Positions 26,490 through 35,019 are shown, numbered from the stretch's first letter. The stretch is DNA of 64,000 nt from Streptomyces sp. P9-A4 (GCF_036634195.1 NZ_JAZIFY010000001.1:4660501-4724500), one strand, 5' to 3'. Notes: generated by a model not told the origin, from the letters alone. Program-made: numbers and translations.

Positions 26490-27745
26490 GCACCACCACC
26501 GTTGCCAAGCCGAGCGCCGCGCCCAAGGGCGGACGCCGCAAGCTCACCTGGCCCTGGATCATGCTGATCGTCGCGGCCGGCCTCGTGCTCTTCTCGCTGG
26601 TCCGGGTCGTCTCCGGGGCCGACGACCTCACCTCCGTGGGCCAGGTCTCCGGCGCGCTCCAGCTCGCCGTCCCGATCGCCATGGCCGGTCTCGGCGGTCT
26701 GTGGGCCGAGCGCGCGGGCGTCGTCAACATCGGCCTCGAAGGCATGATGGTGCTCGGCACCTGGTTCGGTGCCTGGGCCGGCTACCAGTGGGGCCCCTGG
26801 GTGGGCGTCCTCTTCGGTCTGCTCGGCGGCGCGCTCGGCGGCCTCCTGCACGCGATCATCACCGTCACGTTCAACGTGAACCACATCGTCTCCGGTGTGG
26901 CGATCAACATCCTCGCGGTGGGCTTCACCCAGTACCTGTCGAACTTCACCTTCGCCGAGGCCGAGGGCGGCTCCTCCAAGCAGTCCCCGCGCATCGATCC
27001 GATCACCGACATCACCATCCCAGGGCTCTCCGACTGGCTGATGGATCTCCAGCAGAAACACTGGTTCCTGATCTCGGACATCGCCGGCATCCTCGGCGGC
27101 CTGGTCACCAACCTGTCGCTGCTGACGATCGTGGCCGCCCTGCTCATCCCGGCCACCTGGTGGGTGCTCTGGCGCACGTCCTTCGGCCTGCGGCTCCGCT
27201 CCTGCGGTGAGAACCCGGTCGCGGCCGAGTCCCTCGGCGTGAACGTGTACAAGTACAAGTACATCGCCGTCACCACCTCCGGCGCCCTCGCGGGCCTCGG
27301 CGGTGCGTTCCTCGCGATCGTCGCCACCGGCATCTACCAGGAGGGCCAGACCGGCGGCCGCGGTTACATCGGTCTCGCCGCGATGATCTTCGGCAACTGG
27401 ATGCCCGGCGGCATGGCGCTCGGCGCCGGCCTCTTCGGCTTCACCGACAGCCTCAAGCTGCGCGGCGGCGCCGAGAACGTCCACGCGCTGCTGCTGCTCG
27501 TCGCGCTGCTCCTGGTGATCGCCGCGCTGTGGCAGCTGTACAAGAAGAAGTACGTGGTCGCGGTCGTCTCCGCCGCCTTCTCCGCCGCCTTCTTCCTCTG
27601 GTACTTCCTGACCGACGAGGTCCCGAGCCAGTTCGTCGACGCCGCCCCGTACATCACCACCCTGCTGGTGCTCGCCCTCTCGGCGCAGCGCCTGCGGATG
27701 CCGAAGGCGGACGGCCTGCCGTACCGCAAGGGCCAGGGCAAGTGA
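26486..27745 (+). CDS. ABC transporter permease, nucleoside type (second)
   Basis: A 419-residue inner-membrane permease pairing with the previous one. The motif WAERAGVVNIGLEGMM (about 73-88) and the WWVLWRTSFGLRLRSCGENP segment (about 226) are characteristic of the YufQ/NupC-like half. ATG overlaps the preceding stop by 4 bp, and its stop overlaps the cytidine deaminase GTG. A C-terminal pair of extra hydrophobic segments (about 345-405) extends beyond the shorter partner. Confidence 0.92.
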   Translation: MSTTTVAKPSAAPKGGRRKLTWPWIMLIVAAGLVLFSLVRVVSGADDLTSVGQVSGALQLAVPIAMAGLGGLWAERAGVVNIGLEGMMVLGTWFGAWAGYQWGPWVGVLFGLLGGALGGLLHAIITVTFNVNHIVSGVAINILAVGFTQYLSNFTFAEAEGGSSKQSPRIDPITDITIPGLSDWLMDLQQKHWFLISDIAGILGGLVTNLSLLTIVAALLIPATWWVLWRTSFGLRLRSCGENPVAAESLGVNVYKYKYIAVTTSGALAGLGGAFLAIVATGIYQEGQTGGRGYIGLAAMIFGNWMPGGMALGAGLFGFTDSLKLRGGAENVHALLLLVALLLVIAALWQLYKKKYVVAVVSAAFSAAFFLWYFLTDEVPSQFVDAAPYITTLLVLALSAQRLRMPKADGLPYRKGQGK

Positions 27746-28146
27746 CGGGCGGCCTGGCCGAGGCCGACTGGGAGGCCCTGCGGGTCACGGCCCGCGAGGC
27801 CATGTCCCGCGCCTACGCCCCGTACTCGGGCTTCCCGGTCGGCGCGGCGGCCCGCGTCGACGACGGGCGGACGGTCTCCGGCTGCAACGTGGAGAACGCC
27901 TCGTTCGGCCTCGGCCTGTGCGCCGAGTGCGGGCTGGTCTCGGCGCTCCAGGCGGGCGGCGGCGGCCGGCTGACGCACTTCGTCTGTGTGGACGGCCGGG
28001 GCGAGTCCCTGGTGCCGTGCGGCCGGTGCCGGCAGCTCCTGTACGAGTTCGGCGGCCCCGACCTCGTACTGGAGACCCCGGCGGGGTTCCTGACCCTGGC
28101 CGAGATGCTCCCGCAGGCCTTCGGCCCGGAGCACCTGTCGAAGTAA
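27742..28146 (+). CDS. cdd: Cytidine deaminase
   Basis: Converts cytidine and deoxycytidine to uridine and deoxyuridine. The 134-residue protein is the small tetrameric form. Zinc ligands and catalytic Glu are C60 and E62 (GLCAECG) and C93 and C96 (PCGRC). The substrate-binding CNVENASFG segment is intact. The GTG start overlaps the permease stop, so it is the last gene of the transporter operon and works on imported nucleosides. Confidence 0.95.
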   Translation: MTGGLAEADWEALRVTAREAMSRAYAPYSGFPVGAAARVDDGRTVSGCNVENASFGLGLCAECGLVSALQAGGGGRLTHFVCVDGRGESLVPCGRCRQLLYEFGGPDLVLETPAGFLTLAEMLPQAFGPEHLSK

Positions 28147-28151
28147 TCCTC

Positions 28152-28188
28152 GGAGCGGCCCTTCCGGCACGATGGGAAGGGTCGCTCC
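28152..28188 (+). terminator. Terminator after cdd
   Basis: A 14-bp stem with one mismatch (28152-28165 with 28175-28188) and 9-nt loop, starting 5 bp after the cdd stop. It separates the transporter operon from deoA, which has its own operator. Confidence 0.65.
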
Positions 28189-28199
28189 CCCTTTCCCCC

Positions 28200-28213
28200 T
28201 CTATGCGCGTAGA
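28200..28213. promoter_or_regulatory. Nucleoside-regulon operator, deoA copy
   Basis: TCTATGCGCGTAGA matches the recurring palindrome at 13 of 14 positions, 13 bp before the deoA ATG. Confidence 0.75.
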
Positions 28214-28226
28214 AAGAGGCACCACC

Positions 28227-29504
28227 ATGGACGTCATCTCCGTCATCCGCACCAAGCGGGACAAGGGCGAGCTGAGCCCCGAGCAGATCGACTGGGTCAT
28301 CGACGCGTACACCCGCGGTGCGGTCGCCGACGAGCAGATGTCCGCCCTGGCCATGGCCATCCTGCTGAACGGCATGAACCGCACGGAGATCGCCCGCTGG
28401 ACCGCCGCGATGATCGCCAGCGGTGAGCGCATGAACTTCGACTCGCTCTCCCGCCCGACCGCCGACAAGCACTCCACCGGCGGCGTCGGCGACAAGATCA
28501 CCCTGCCGCTGGCCCCGCTCGTCGCCGCCTGCGGCGCGGCCGTGCCGCAGCTCTCCGGCCGCGGCCTCGGCCACACCGGCGGCACCCTCGACAAGCTGGA
28601 GTCCATCCCCGGCTGGCGGGCGCTGCTCTCCAACGAGGAGATGCTGCACGTCCTCGACACCACCGGCGCGGTCATCTGCGCGGCGGGCGACGGGCTCGCC
28701 CCCGCCGACAAGAAGCTGTACGCGCTCCGCGATGTCACCGGCACCGTCGAGGCCATCCCGCTGATCGCCTCCTCGATCATGTCGAAGAAGATCGCCGAGG
28801 GCACCGGCTCCCTGGTCCTCGACGTCAAGGTCGGCACCGGCGCCTTCATGAAGAACATCGAGGACGCCCGTGAACTGGCCTCCACGATGGTCGGCCTCGG
28901 CACCGACAGCGGCGTGAAGACGGTCGCCCTGCTCACCGACATGTCGACCCCGCTCGGCCTCACCGCGGGCAACGCCCTGGAGGTCCGCGAGTCGGTCGAG
29001 GTCCTGGCGGGCGGCGGCCCGGCGGACGTCGTCGAGCTGACGATCGCGCTCGCCCGCGAGATGCTCGCGGCGGCCGGCATCAAGGACGCGGACCCGGCGA
29101 AGGCGCTCGCCGACGGCTCGGCGATGGACCACTGGCGGCGGATGATCGCGGCCCAGGGCGGCGACCCGGACGCGGCCCTCCCGGTCGCCCGGGAGCAGCA
29201 CGTCGTCACGGCCCCGTCGACCGGTGTCCTCACCCGCCTCGACGCCTACGACATCGGCATCGCCGCCTGGCGGCTGGGCGCGGGCCGTGCCCGCAAGGAG
29301 GACCCGGTGCAGGCGGGCGCGGGCGTCGAGCTCCACGCGAAGCCCGGTGACACGGTGACGGCGGGCCAGCCGCTGCTGACCCTGCACACGGACACCCCGG
29401 AGAAGTTCGACTACGCCCTGAAGTCGCTGGGCTCGGCCTGGGACATCGCGGCCGAGGGCACAACCTTCACCCCGAACCCGATCGTCCTGGACCGCATCGC
29501 CTGA
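28227..29504 (+). CDS. deoA: Thymidine (pyrimidine-nucleoside) phosphorylase
   Basis: Phosphorolyses thymidine or uridine to the base plus (deoxy)ribose-1-phosphate. The 425 residues show the family signature around SGRGLGHTGGTLDKLESIPG (about 111-130), the phosphate-binding DKHSTGGVGDK, and the C-terminal anticodon-like domain. GAGG lies about 8 nt before the ATG. The product feeds, after mutase action, the DeoC reaction encoded at 50.3-51.2 kb, which carries the same operator. Confidence 0.95.
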   Translation: MDVISVIRTKRDKGELSPEQIDWVIDAYTRGAVADEQMSALAMAILLNGMNRTEIARWTAAMIASGERMNFDSLSRPTADKHSTGGVGDKITLPLAPLVAACGAAVPQLSGRGLGHTGGTLDKLESIPGWRALLSNEEMLHVLDTTGAVICAAGDGLAPADKKLYALRDVTGTVEAIPLIASSIMSKKIAEGTGSLVLDVKVGTGAFMKNIEDARELASTMVGLGTDSGVKTVALLTDMSTPLGLTAGNALEVRESVEVLAGGGPADVVELTIALAREMLAAAGIKDADPAKALADGSAMDHWRRMIAAQGGDPDAALPVAREQHVVTAPSTGVLTRLDAYDIGIAAWRLGAGRARKEDPVQAGAGVELHAKPGDTVTAGQPLLTLHTDTPEKFDYALKSLGSAWDIAAEGTTFTPNPIVLDRIA

Positions 29505-29534
29505 GCAGGGCCGTGGACCGCTGACACCTTCGGG

Positions 29535-29570
29535 CGAACGGGACCGGTGGACCCCCACCGGTCCCGTTCG
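29535..29570 (+). terminator. Terminator after deoA
   Basis: A perfect 16-bp stem (29535-29550 with 29555-29570) around a 4-nt loop, 31 bp after the deoA stop. Confidence 0.8.
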
Positions 29571-29573
29571 GCG

Positions 29574-29612
29574 TGCCGGTGCCGGTGCCGGTGCCGGGGC
29601 GCGGTGCCGGTG
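29574..29612. repeat. GGTGCC hexanucleotide repeat
   Basis: Four tandem GGTGCC-type hexamers, an interruption and two further copies. A simple-sequence tract immediately after the deoA terminator, with no reading frame of note. Confidence 0.6.
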
Positions 29613-29672
29613 CTGCGAGGCGGGACGGCGGCCCCGCGATGAGTTCCGGGCTCCCGCCCGGTCTCAACGCAC

Positions 29673-29948
29673 GTGGACACCACTCAACCGCTTGTCGTGA
29701 CCCTGACCGCCCGCCCCTCCCGGGGCGAGGTGGCGCTGCTCTGTGCCGAGCTGGGTGCCGCCCAGCCCGGTGAGGTGGTCTGCGAGATCGGCGCACTCGT
29801 GTGCGCCGATCTCGCCGCCGTCGACGCCCTGGCCCGGCTGAAACTCGCCGCGACCCGCCGGGGCCACCGCATCCGCTTCCACGGAGCGGGCCCCGAGCTG
29901 CGGGCCCTGCTCCTGCTCACCGGACTCGACGGCACCCTGGAGCTCTAG
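29673..29948 (+). CDS. STAS-domain protein (anti-sigma antagonist type)
   Basis: A 91-residue single STAS-like domain: beta strand LVVTLTARPSRGEVALL, then VVCEIGALVCADLAAVDALARLKLAA with the position where antagonists carry a phosphorylatable Ser or Thr occupied by Ala/Cys, then ELRALLLLTGLDGTLEL. The absence of a clear Ser at that site suggests it is not phosphoregulated. GTG start without an obvious ribosome site. It is convergent with an ECF sigma gene, and its stop codon is formed by the arm of a palindrome. A partner-switch role is inference only. Confidence 0.65.
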   Translation: MDTTQPLVVTLTARPSRGEVALLCAELGAAQPGEVVCEIGALVCADLAAVDALARLKLAATRRGHRIRFHGAGPELRALLLLTGLDGTLEL

Positions 29949-29972
29949 GGCCTGTCGTGACGACAGACCCTA
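29946..29972. other. Palindrome carrying both stop codons; resembles joined IS5-type ends
   Basis: A 27-bp near-perfect palindrome (one mismatched pair) whose outer TAG triplets are the stop codons of the STAS gene (plus) and the ECF sigma gene (minus). The right 16 bases (29958-29973) are identical to the right end of the IS at 47911-47926. The left arm matches the same end with one mismatch. CTAG, the apparent target duplication of the IS, flanks both sides. It probably also acts as a bidirectional terminator. Confidence 0.7.
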
Positions 29973-30941
29973 GGCCTCCAGTCGTGCCGGCAGGTCGAAG
30001 AGCGGGAACCAGCGCTCGGTGTCCAGGAAGAAGTCCATCCCGCCGACCTTGCCGTCGCGCAGTTCCAGCACGATGAGCGCCCAGGGGCTGAAACCGCCGT
30101 CCGAGGTCGGGTGGTAGTGCGCGAAGGCCGGCGAGCCGTTGGCCACGGTGGCGACCAGCTTCGAGCCCCGGCACACGTCGCCGACGCCCAGCATCCAGCC
30201 CACGATGTCGTCGTGCCCCTGGAGCCAGAGGTCGTACGGCGGCATGGACATGGTCGCGTCCTCGTGGAGGAGCGCGGTCAGCGCCTTCATGTCGTAGCCC
30301 TCGAAGGCCGCGACGTAACGCTCCAGGAGGGCCTTCTGCTCCTCGTCCAGTGGGTTCGCCGTGTCGGAGGCGGCGGGCGCCTGCTCGGCGAGGGTCGCGC
30401 GGGCCCGCTGGAGGGCGCTGTTGACCGAGGCGACGGTGGTGTCGAGGAGCTCCGCGACCTCGCTCGCCTTCCAGGCGAGCACCTCGCGCAGGATGAGGAC
30501 GGCCCGCTGCTTGGGCGGCAGGTGCTGGAGCGCGGCGACGAACGCGAGCCGCACGGTCTCCCGGGAGACGGCCGTCTCCGCCGGGTCCGCGACCGAGGGC
30601 AGCACGCGCCCGTCGGGGATCGGCTCCAGCCAGGTGATCTCCGGCTGCTTGACGAGCTGCGCCTGCGCGACCGGGGTCGGCGAGGTCAGGTCCATCGGCC
30701 GTGCCCTCCGGTTGCCGGCGTTCAGCGCGTCCAGGCAGACGTTGGTGGCGATGCGGTAGAGCCAGGACCGCAGCGAGGAGCGGCCCTCGAACGATTCGAT
30801 GGCCTTCCAGGCCCGCACCATGGTGTCCTGCACCGCGTCCTCCGCCTCGAAGGAGGATCCGAGCATCCGGTAGCAGTAACCGGTCAGCTCCCTGCGGTAC
30901 TTGTCGAGTTCGTCGGTCGTCGCGGTCGCGGCGTCACTCAT
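29970..30941 (-). CDS. ECF sigma factor with C-terminal SnoaL-like domain
   Basis: A 323-residue sigma factor of the TIGR02960/SigJ-like type. Region 2 is about residues 15-85 (the YCYRMLGSSFEAEDAVQDTMVRAWK segment). Region 4 is about 135-190 (LPPKQRAVLILREVLAWKASEVAELLDTTVASVNSALQRAR). A SnoaL-like fold follows (about 205-320), which in related ECF groups replaces a separate anti-sigma factor by modulating activity in cis. ATG at 30941 is chosen since the upstream 11 codons lack homology. It is monocistronic and no anti-sigma gene adjoins it. Confidence 0.9.
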   Translation of the reverse strand: MSDAATATTDELDKYRRELTGYCYRMLGSSFEAEDAVQDTMVRAWKAIESFEGRSSLRSWLYRIATNVCLDALNAGNRRARPMDLTSPTPVAQAQLVKQPEITWLEPIPDGRVLPSVADPAETAVSRETVRLAFVAALQHLPPKQRAVLILREVLAWKASEVAELLDTTVASVNSALQRARATLAEQAPAASDTANPLDEEQKALLERYVAAFEGYDMKALTALLHEDATMSMPPYDLWLQGHDDIVGWMLGVGDVCRGSKLVATVANGSPAFAHYHPTSDGGFSPWALIVLELRDGKVGGMDFFLDTERWFPLFDLPARLEA

Positions 30942-31025
30942 CGGGTCCACACCCCACTCACCCCTCACCGGCACCCGTTCGGTGCCGGTGAGAGGGAAGC
31001 TACCGCAGGGGACTGACAGCCGGGG

Positions 31026-31733
31026 TCAGGTTCCCGGCTTGCGCCCGTAGACGAAGACGTCGTCGCCGTTCCTGAGGAGGTTCCAGTACGCCTTCGCGTC
31101 GGCCGGCCGCATGTTGACACAGCCGCCCGAACCCGGCGGGTTCCACATGGACTTGGTGGTCGAGTGGAAGGCCTGGCCGCCGTCGAAGAACTGCGAGTAC
31201 GGCATGGAGACGTGGTAGATCGTCGACCAGTGGTTGATGTTCCGCCAGTAGACGTTCTTCGATCCGGTCCGCGTCTCGGTGCCGTCCTTGCCCGTACGGA
31301 CCGGCACGGGACCGTACTTGAGGCGGGCGCCGTCCTGGATCCAGCTGAGCTGCCGGGTCAGGTCGACGCAGGCGATCCGGCCCCGGTTGGTCGGACAGGA
31401 GCCCGCCCGGTTGGGGTTGGTGCCCGCCGCCTTCTGCTGGAGCATCGTGTTCATGGTGCGCCAGGTGATCGTCCCCGCGTACCCGGCGGTCGGGGTGATG
31501 CCGTGCTTCCCCTGGAACGCCTGGATGGCCTTGCAGTCGGCGAGCGACTGGCGTCCGTCGACCGGCCGGCCGAGGAACTTCTCCACCTGCTTCTGGTACG
31601 GGCCCGTCGTCACGTTGCAGGACGCCGCCTGCGCCGGAGCCGTACCGAGCGCGATCGTCATCGGCACCACCAGCGAGGTGAGGCCGACCGCGATACCGGC
31701 CCTCTTCCGTATGTGACCCGCGATTCTCTTCAT
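31026..31733 (-). CDS. Secreted L,D-transpeptidase-like protein with variant catalytic motif
   Basis: A 235-residue secreted protein. Sec signal peptide (about 1-37, ending APAQA), an N-terminal peptidoglycan-binding-like region (about 38-95), and a YkuD-type domain ending SGGCVNMRPADA with Cys at about 205. The usual His-Gly-Cys reads Gly-Gly-Cys here, so the second conserved His of the motif is absent, while an upstream His (AFHSTTKSMWN) remains. ATG is favoured over an in-frame TTG three codons upstream because GGGGAG lies 9 nt before it. Confidence 0.85.
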   Translation of the reverse strand: MKRIAGHIRKRAGIAVGLTSLVVPMTIALGTAPAQAASCNVTTGPYQKQVEKFLGRPVDGRQSLADCKAIQAFQGKHGITPTAGYAGTITWRTMNTMLQQKAAGTNPNRAGSCPTNRGRIACVDLTRQLSWIQDGARLKYGPVPVRTGKDGTETRTGSKNVYWRNINHWSTIYHVSMPYSQFFDGGQAFHSTTKSMWNPPGSGGCVNMRPADAKAYWNLLRNGDDVFVYGRKPGT

Positions 31734-31809
31734 ATCTGTCAACTCCCCCTAGAGTCCTGTGAATCAGGACGTCCGGGGGAGCCGGAAAGTTGCAGCGGAA
31801 CCGGCCGTA

Positions 31810-33093
31810 TCAGCAGGACGCGGCGAGCTGGATCCGGCGCGCCTCGGTGCGGGCGCTGAGGCTGCCGTACAGGGTGACCGTCACGACGCCGAGGACCGCG
31901 ACGAGACCGATGACGACCGTGCCCGCCCACCCGCCGGAGTGGAAGGCGACGGCGCCGAGCGTGCCGCCCGCGCTGCTGCCCAGGTAGTACGCGGACTGGT
32001 AGAGCGCCGAGGCCTGCGCGCGGCCCGTCTTCGCCGTACGGCTCACCGAGGAGGAGGCGACCGCGTGGCCCGCGAAGAAGCCGGCCGTGATCAGCACCAG
32101 GCCCGCCAGGACCGCGGGCAGCGAGTCGGCGAGCGAGAGCAGCAGCCCCGCGGCGGTGGTGGAGACCGCCAGATAGAGCGCGCCGCGCCGGCCGAGCCGC
32201 CCGACGAGGCGGCCGGCCGCCGCCGAGGAGACCGTGCCGACCAGGTAGACCAGGAAGATGGAGCCGATCACGCCCTGCGGCAGCGAGAACGGGGCCTCCA
32301 CCAGGCGGTAGCCGATCACGGTGTACACCGCGCCGAACACCGTCATGAACAGGGCGCCGATCACATAGAGCCGCATCAGCAGCGGGTCCGCGAGATGCGT
32401 CCGTACGGTCCGGGCCAGCGCCTTCGGGCTGAGCGTGCCGGGCGTGAAGTGCCGTGCCTTCGGCAGCAGCGCCCGGAAGGCCACCGCGCACAGCAGCGAG
32501 GTCAGGCCGACGGCGGCCAGACCCGCGCGCCAGCCCCACATCTGCGCCACCCAGCCGGTCACCAGGCGTCCGCTCATCCCGCCGATCGAGTTGCCCGCCA
32601 CGAACAGGCCGATCGCGGCGATCAGCGCCCTGGGCCGCACCTCCTCGGCGAGGAAGGCCATCGCGGAGGCGGGGAGCCCGGCGAGCGCGGCGCCCTGGAG
32701 GGCGCGCAGCGCGATCAGGGACTCCAGGTTCGGGGCGAGCGGCACCAGGAGCGCGAGGGCGACCGCGACCGTCAGGGAGGCGGTCATCATCGCGCGCCGG
32801 CCGTAGCGCTCCGAGAGGGCGCTGAGCGGCAGGACGCAGAGGGCCAGGGCGCCGGTCGCGGCCGAGACCGTCCAGGAGGCGGCGGAGGCGGTGGCGCCGA
32901 ACTCGGCCGAGATGGCCGGGAGAAGGGCCTGCGTGGAGTAGAGGAGCGCGAAGGTGGCGAGGCCCGCGGCGAAGAGCGCGAGGCTCATCCGGCGGAAGGC
33001 GGGGGTGCCGGGCGCGAGGCGGGTGTCGGCGGGGGCGGGGCGGGTTTCGGCGGACGCGGTGACGGCGGCCGCCTCGGTACTGGCGGAAGGCAT
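31810..33093 (-). CDS. MFS transporter (YnfM-like drug/arabinose efflux type)
   Basis: A 427-residue 12-helix major facilitator. After a 35-residue polar N-terminus, helix 1 begins at about 36. The loop 2-3 signature is SERYGRRAMM (about 94). The intergenic side has TTGGAC (-35), an 18-bp spacer, TACGTT (-10) and then ATG 6 nt on, so the gene is probably leaderless. It is divergent from a LysR gene that very likely controls it. The substrate is unknown, since closest family members export drugs or small metabolites. Confidence 0.9.
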   Translation of the reverse strand: MPSASTEAAAVTASAETRPAPADTRLAPGTPAFRRMSLALFAAGLATFALLYSTQALLPAISAEFGATASAASWTVSAATGALALCVLPLSALSERYGRRAMMTASLTVAVALALLVPLAPNLESLIALRALQGAALAGLPASAMAFLAEEVRPRALIAAIGLFVAGNSIGGMSGRLVTGWVAQMWGWRAGLAAVGLTSLLCAVAFRALLPKARHFTPGTLSPKALARTVRTHLADPLLMRLYVIGALFMTVFGAVYTVIGYRLVEAPFSLPQGVIGSIFLVYLVGTVSSAAAGRLVGRLGRRGALYLAVSTTAAGLLLSLADSLPAVLAGLVLITAGFFAGHAVASSSVSRTAKTGRAQASALYQSAYYLGSSAGGTLGAVAFHSGGWAGTVVIGLVAVLGVVTVTLYGSLSARTEARRIQLAASC

Positions 33094-33155
33094 GTCACGA
33101 ACGTAGGACGGACCGTTTCATGCGTCCAATGCACGGAACTGCTGTAATCGTTCCT

Positions 33156-34127
33156 ATGGTGCATGAGTACAGGTCACAGCCTCGCCTGTCACCGAACAGT
33201 AACGAAGAAGACATGGGACCGGTGCTCGCGCCCCGGCTCGCGTACTTCGCCGCCGTCGCCCGGCACGAGCACGTGACCCGGGCCGCCGCCGAGATGGGAG
33301 TCCCGCAGTCCACGCTCTCCCGGGCGATGGTCCGGCTCGAACAGGACCTCGGCGTCACCCTCTTCGCCCGCCGCGGCCGGACGGTCTCGCTCACCCCGGC
33401 GGGCCGCCGCTTCCTCACCGCCGCCGAGCGGGCGCTCGCCGAGGTGGAGCGGGCCGCCGACACCGTACGGGCCGACGCCGACGCCACCGCGGGAAGGGTC
33501 GCCTTCGGCTTCCTCCACACCATGGGCTCCGAGACCGTCCCCGGGCTCATCCGCGCCTTCCGCGTCGACCACCCGCGGATCCGCTTCACCCTGGTGCAGA
33601 ACTACGGCGAGGCCATGATCGAACGGCTCCGGGCCGGCGACCTCGACCTCTGTCTGACCTCCCCGGTGCCGGACGCCCCCGACCTGGTCGCCCGGCGCCT
33701 CGACGAACAGCGGCTCCGGCTCGTCGTCCCCGACGACCACCGGCTCGCGGGCCGCAAGCGGGTCCGTCTCGCCGAGGCCGCCGACGAGACCTTCGTGACC
33801 CTGGAACCGGGGTACGGGCTCCGCCGCATCACCGACGACCTGTGCGCGGAGGCCGGTTTCAAGCCCCGGATCGCCTTCGAGGGCGAGGAGGCGGAGACGC
33901 TGCGCGGCCTGGTCGCCGCCGGTCTCGGCGTGGCGCTGCTGCCCCCGCCGGCGGTCCCGCGCCCCGGCGTCGTCGAACTCACCGTCACGGCCCCCCGCGC
34001 GGTCCGTGAGATCGGGGTCGCCTGGCTCGACGGCCACCCGGACACGGCACCGGTGGCCGCCTTCAAGAAGTTCCTGCTGAGCCGCAGGGGCCACCTGCTG
34101 CCGAAGGAGCCCGCGCAGCCGCAGTGA
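33156..34127 (+). CDS. LysR-family transcriptional regulator
   Basis: A 323-residue LysR protein. The winged helix-turn-helix is about residues 25-85 (LAYFAAVARHEHVTRAAAEMG, then VPQSTLSRAMVRLEQDLGVTLF), followed by a LysR_substrate periplasmic-binding-like domain (about 110-310). Three starts are possible: ATG 33120, 33156 and 33213. ATG 33156 is chosen because TGTAAT lies exactly 7 nt upstream, a leaderless arrangement. It is divergent from the MFS gene, the classic layout for LysR control of a transporter. The effector is unknown. Confidence 0.88.
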   Translation: MVHEYRSQPRLSPNSNEEDMGPVLAPRLAYFAAVARHEHVTRAAAEMGVPQSTLSRAMVRLEQDLGVTLFARRGRTVSLTPAGRRFLTAAERALAEVERAADTVRADADATAGRVAFGFLHTMGSETVPGLIRAFRVDHPRIRFTLVQNYGEAMIERLRAGDLDLCLTSPVPDAPDLVARRLDEQRLRLVVPDDHRLAGRKRVRLAEAADETFVTLEPGYGLRRITDDLCAEAGFKPRIAFEGEEAETLRGLVAAGLGVALLPPPAVPRPGVVELTVTAPRAVREIGVAWLDGHPDTAPVAAFKKFLLSRRGHLLPKEPAQPQ

Positions 34128-34224
34128 GCGGGGGCGGGTGTGCGGTCGCGGTGAGCCGGGAGCGGCCCCACCCCGGTGAGTCGGGGGCGGCCCCACCCCG
34201 GTGAGCCGGGGGCGCCTCCACCCC
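34125..34224 (+). repeat. 25-bp tandem repeat beginning at the lysR stop codon
   Basis: TGAG-anchored units recur at 34125 (the real stop codon), 34152, 34177 and 34202. The last three are 25 bp apart and nearly identical, and the stop-proximal copy is diverged. The array fills the gap to the convergent hydrolase gene. Confidence 0.75.
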
Positions 34225-34245
34225 GGCGAGCGAACCGGGGCCCGC

Positions 34246-35019
34246 TCACCGTCGCAGCGTGCCCCCGAAGCCCGCCGCGAGCGGCATCCGCAGGCCCAGC
34301 GGCGGGGGAGCGGCCATCGCGTCGGTCACCGGGCGGGCGACCGGGCGGGCGAAGAGGGCGCCAAGGACGAAGTCGGCGGCGAGGGCCCGGACCTCGGCCG
34401 CGTACTGGCGCAGCGCGTGGCCGTCGGAGTGCACCTCGAACCGGCAGGTCTCCCGGTTCGTCTTCTTCGCCCGCTCGGCGAAGCGGAACGACAGCTCGGG
34501 GTCGGTCCTGGCGTCGTTGGTGCCGTGTACGAGCAGCACCCGGCGCCCGACCAGCTGGCGCACGGGCTCCGGCTCCGCCGCCATGTCGTCCTCCGGCAGC
34601 CAGGGGGCCAGCGCGAGCACCGCGCCGACCGCGCCGTGCCCGGCGGCCCGCAGCGCTGCCCGCGCCCCGAACCCGTGGCCGACGAGGCAGACGGGGACGT
34701 CGCCGTAGCGCCGTACCGCCTCGGCGACGGCCCAGGAGGCGTCCGCCGCGAGGTTGGCGTCCGTCCCGTTCCAGCCGCGCCCCCGGTAGCGCACCACGTG
34801 CGCGACGAGGCCCTCGGCCCGGCCCGCGCGGACGAGACCGCGCGCCAGCGGCAGCATCGCGGCGTGGGCCCGCGCGGAGGCACGACGCCCCGACACCGGC
34901 TCGCCGTCCGGCAGGAGCAGCACCACGCCCCCCACCGCCGACGTCCGGGAACCTCCAACAGGCCGTCCGAGCCGGGGTCTCCGCGCTTCGGACGGCCCCA
35001 CGAGTGCGAAGTGGGCCAT
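34246..35019 (-). CDS. Alpha/beta-hydrolase-fold protein lacking the nucleophile Ser
   Basis: A 257-residue alpha/beta-hydrolase-like protein. The expected nucleophile elbow GxSxG reads GHGFG (VCLVGHGFGARAAL), so Ser is replaced by Gly. The acid (HGTNDARTDP) and the His (SDGHALRQY) are in the expected order. It may be a non-catalytic relative or use another residue. No signal peptide. No visible ribosome site at the ATG. Convergent with lysR, upstream of nothing obvious. Function unknown. Confidence 0.75.
   Translation of the reverse strand: MAHFALVGPSEARRPRLGRPVGGSRTSAVGGVVLLLPDGEPVSGRRASARAHAAMLPLARGLVRAGRAEGLVAHVVRYRGRGWNGTDANLAADASWAVAEAVRRYGDVPVCLVGHGFGARAALRAAGHGAVGAVLALAPWLPEDDMAAEPEPVRQLVGRRVLLVHGTNDARTDPELSFRFAERAKKTNRETCRFEVHSDGHALRQYAAEVRALAADFVLGALFARPVARPVTDAMAAPPPLGLRMPLAAGFGGTLRR

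Noticed and set aside
29574..29612. GGTGCC hexamer tract as a functional repeat
   Set aside because: Short simple-sequence tract common in high-GC genomes, with no link to a gene or structure.
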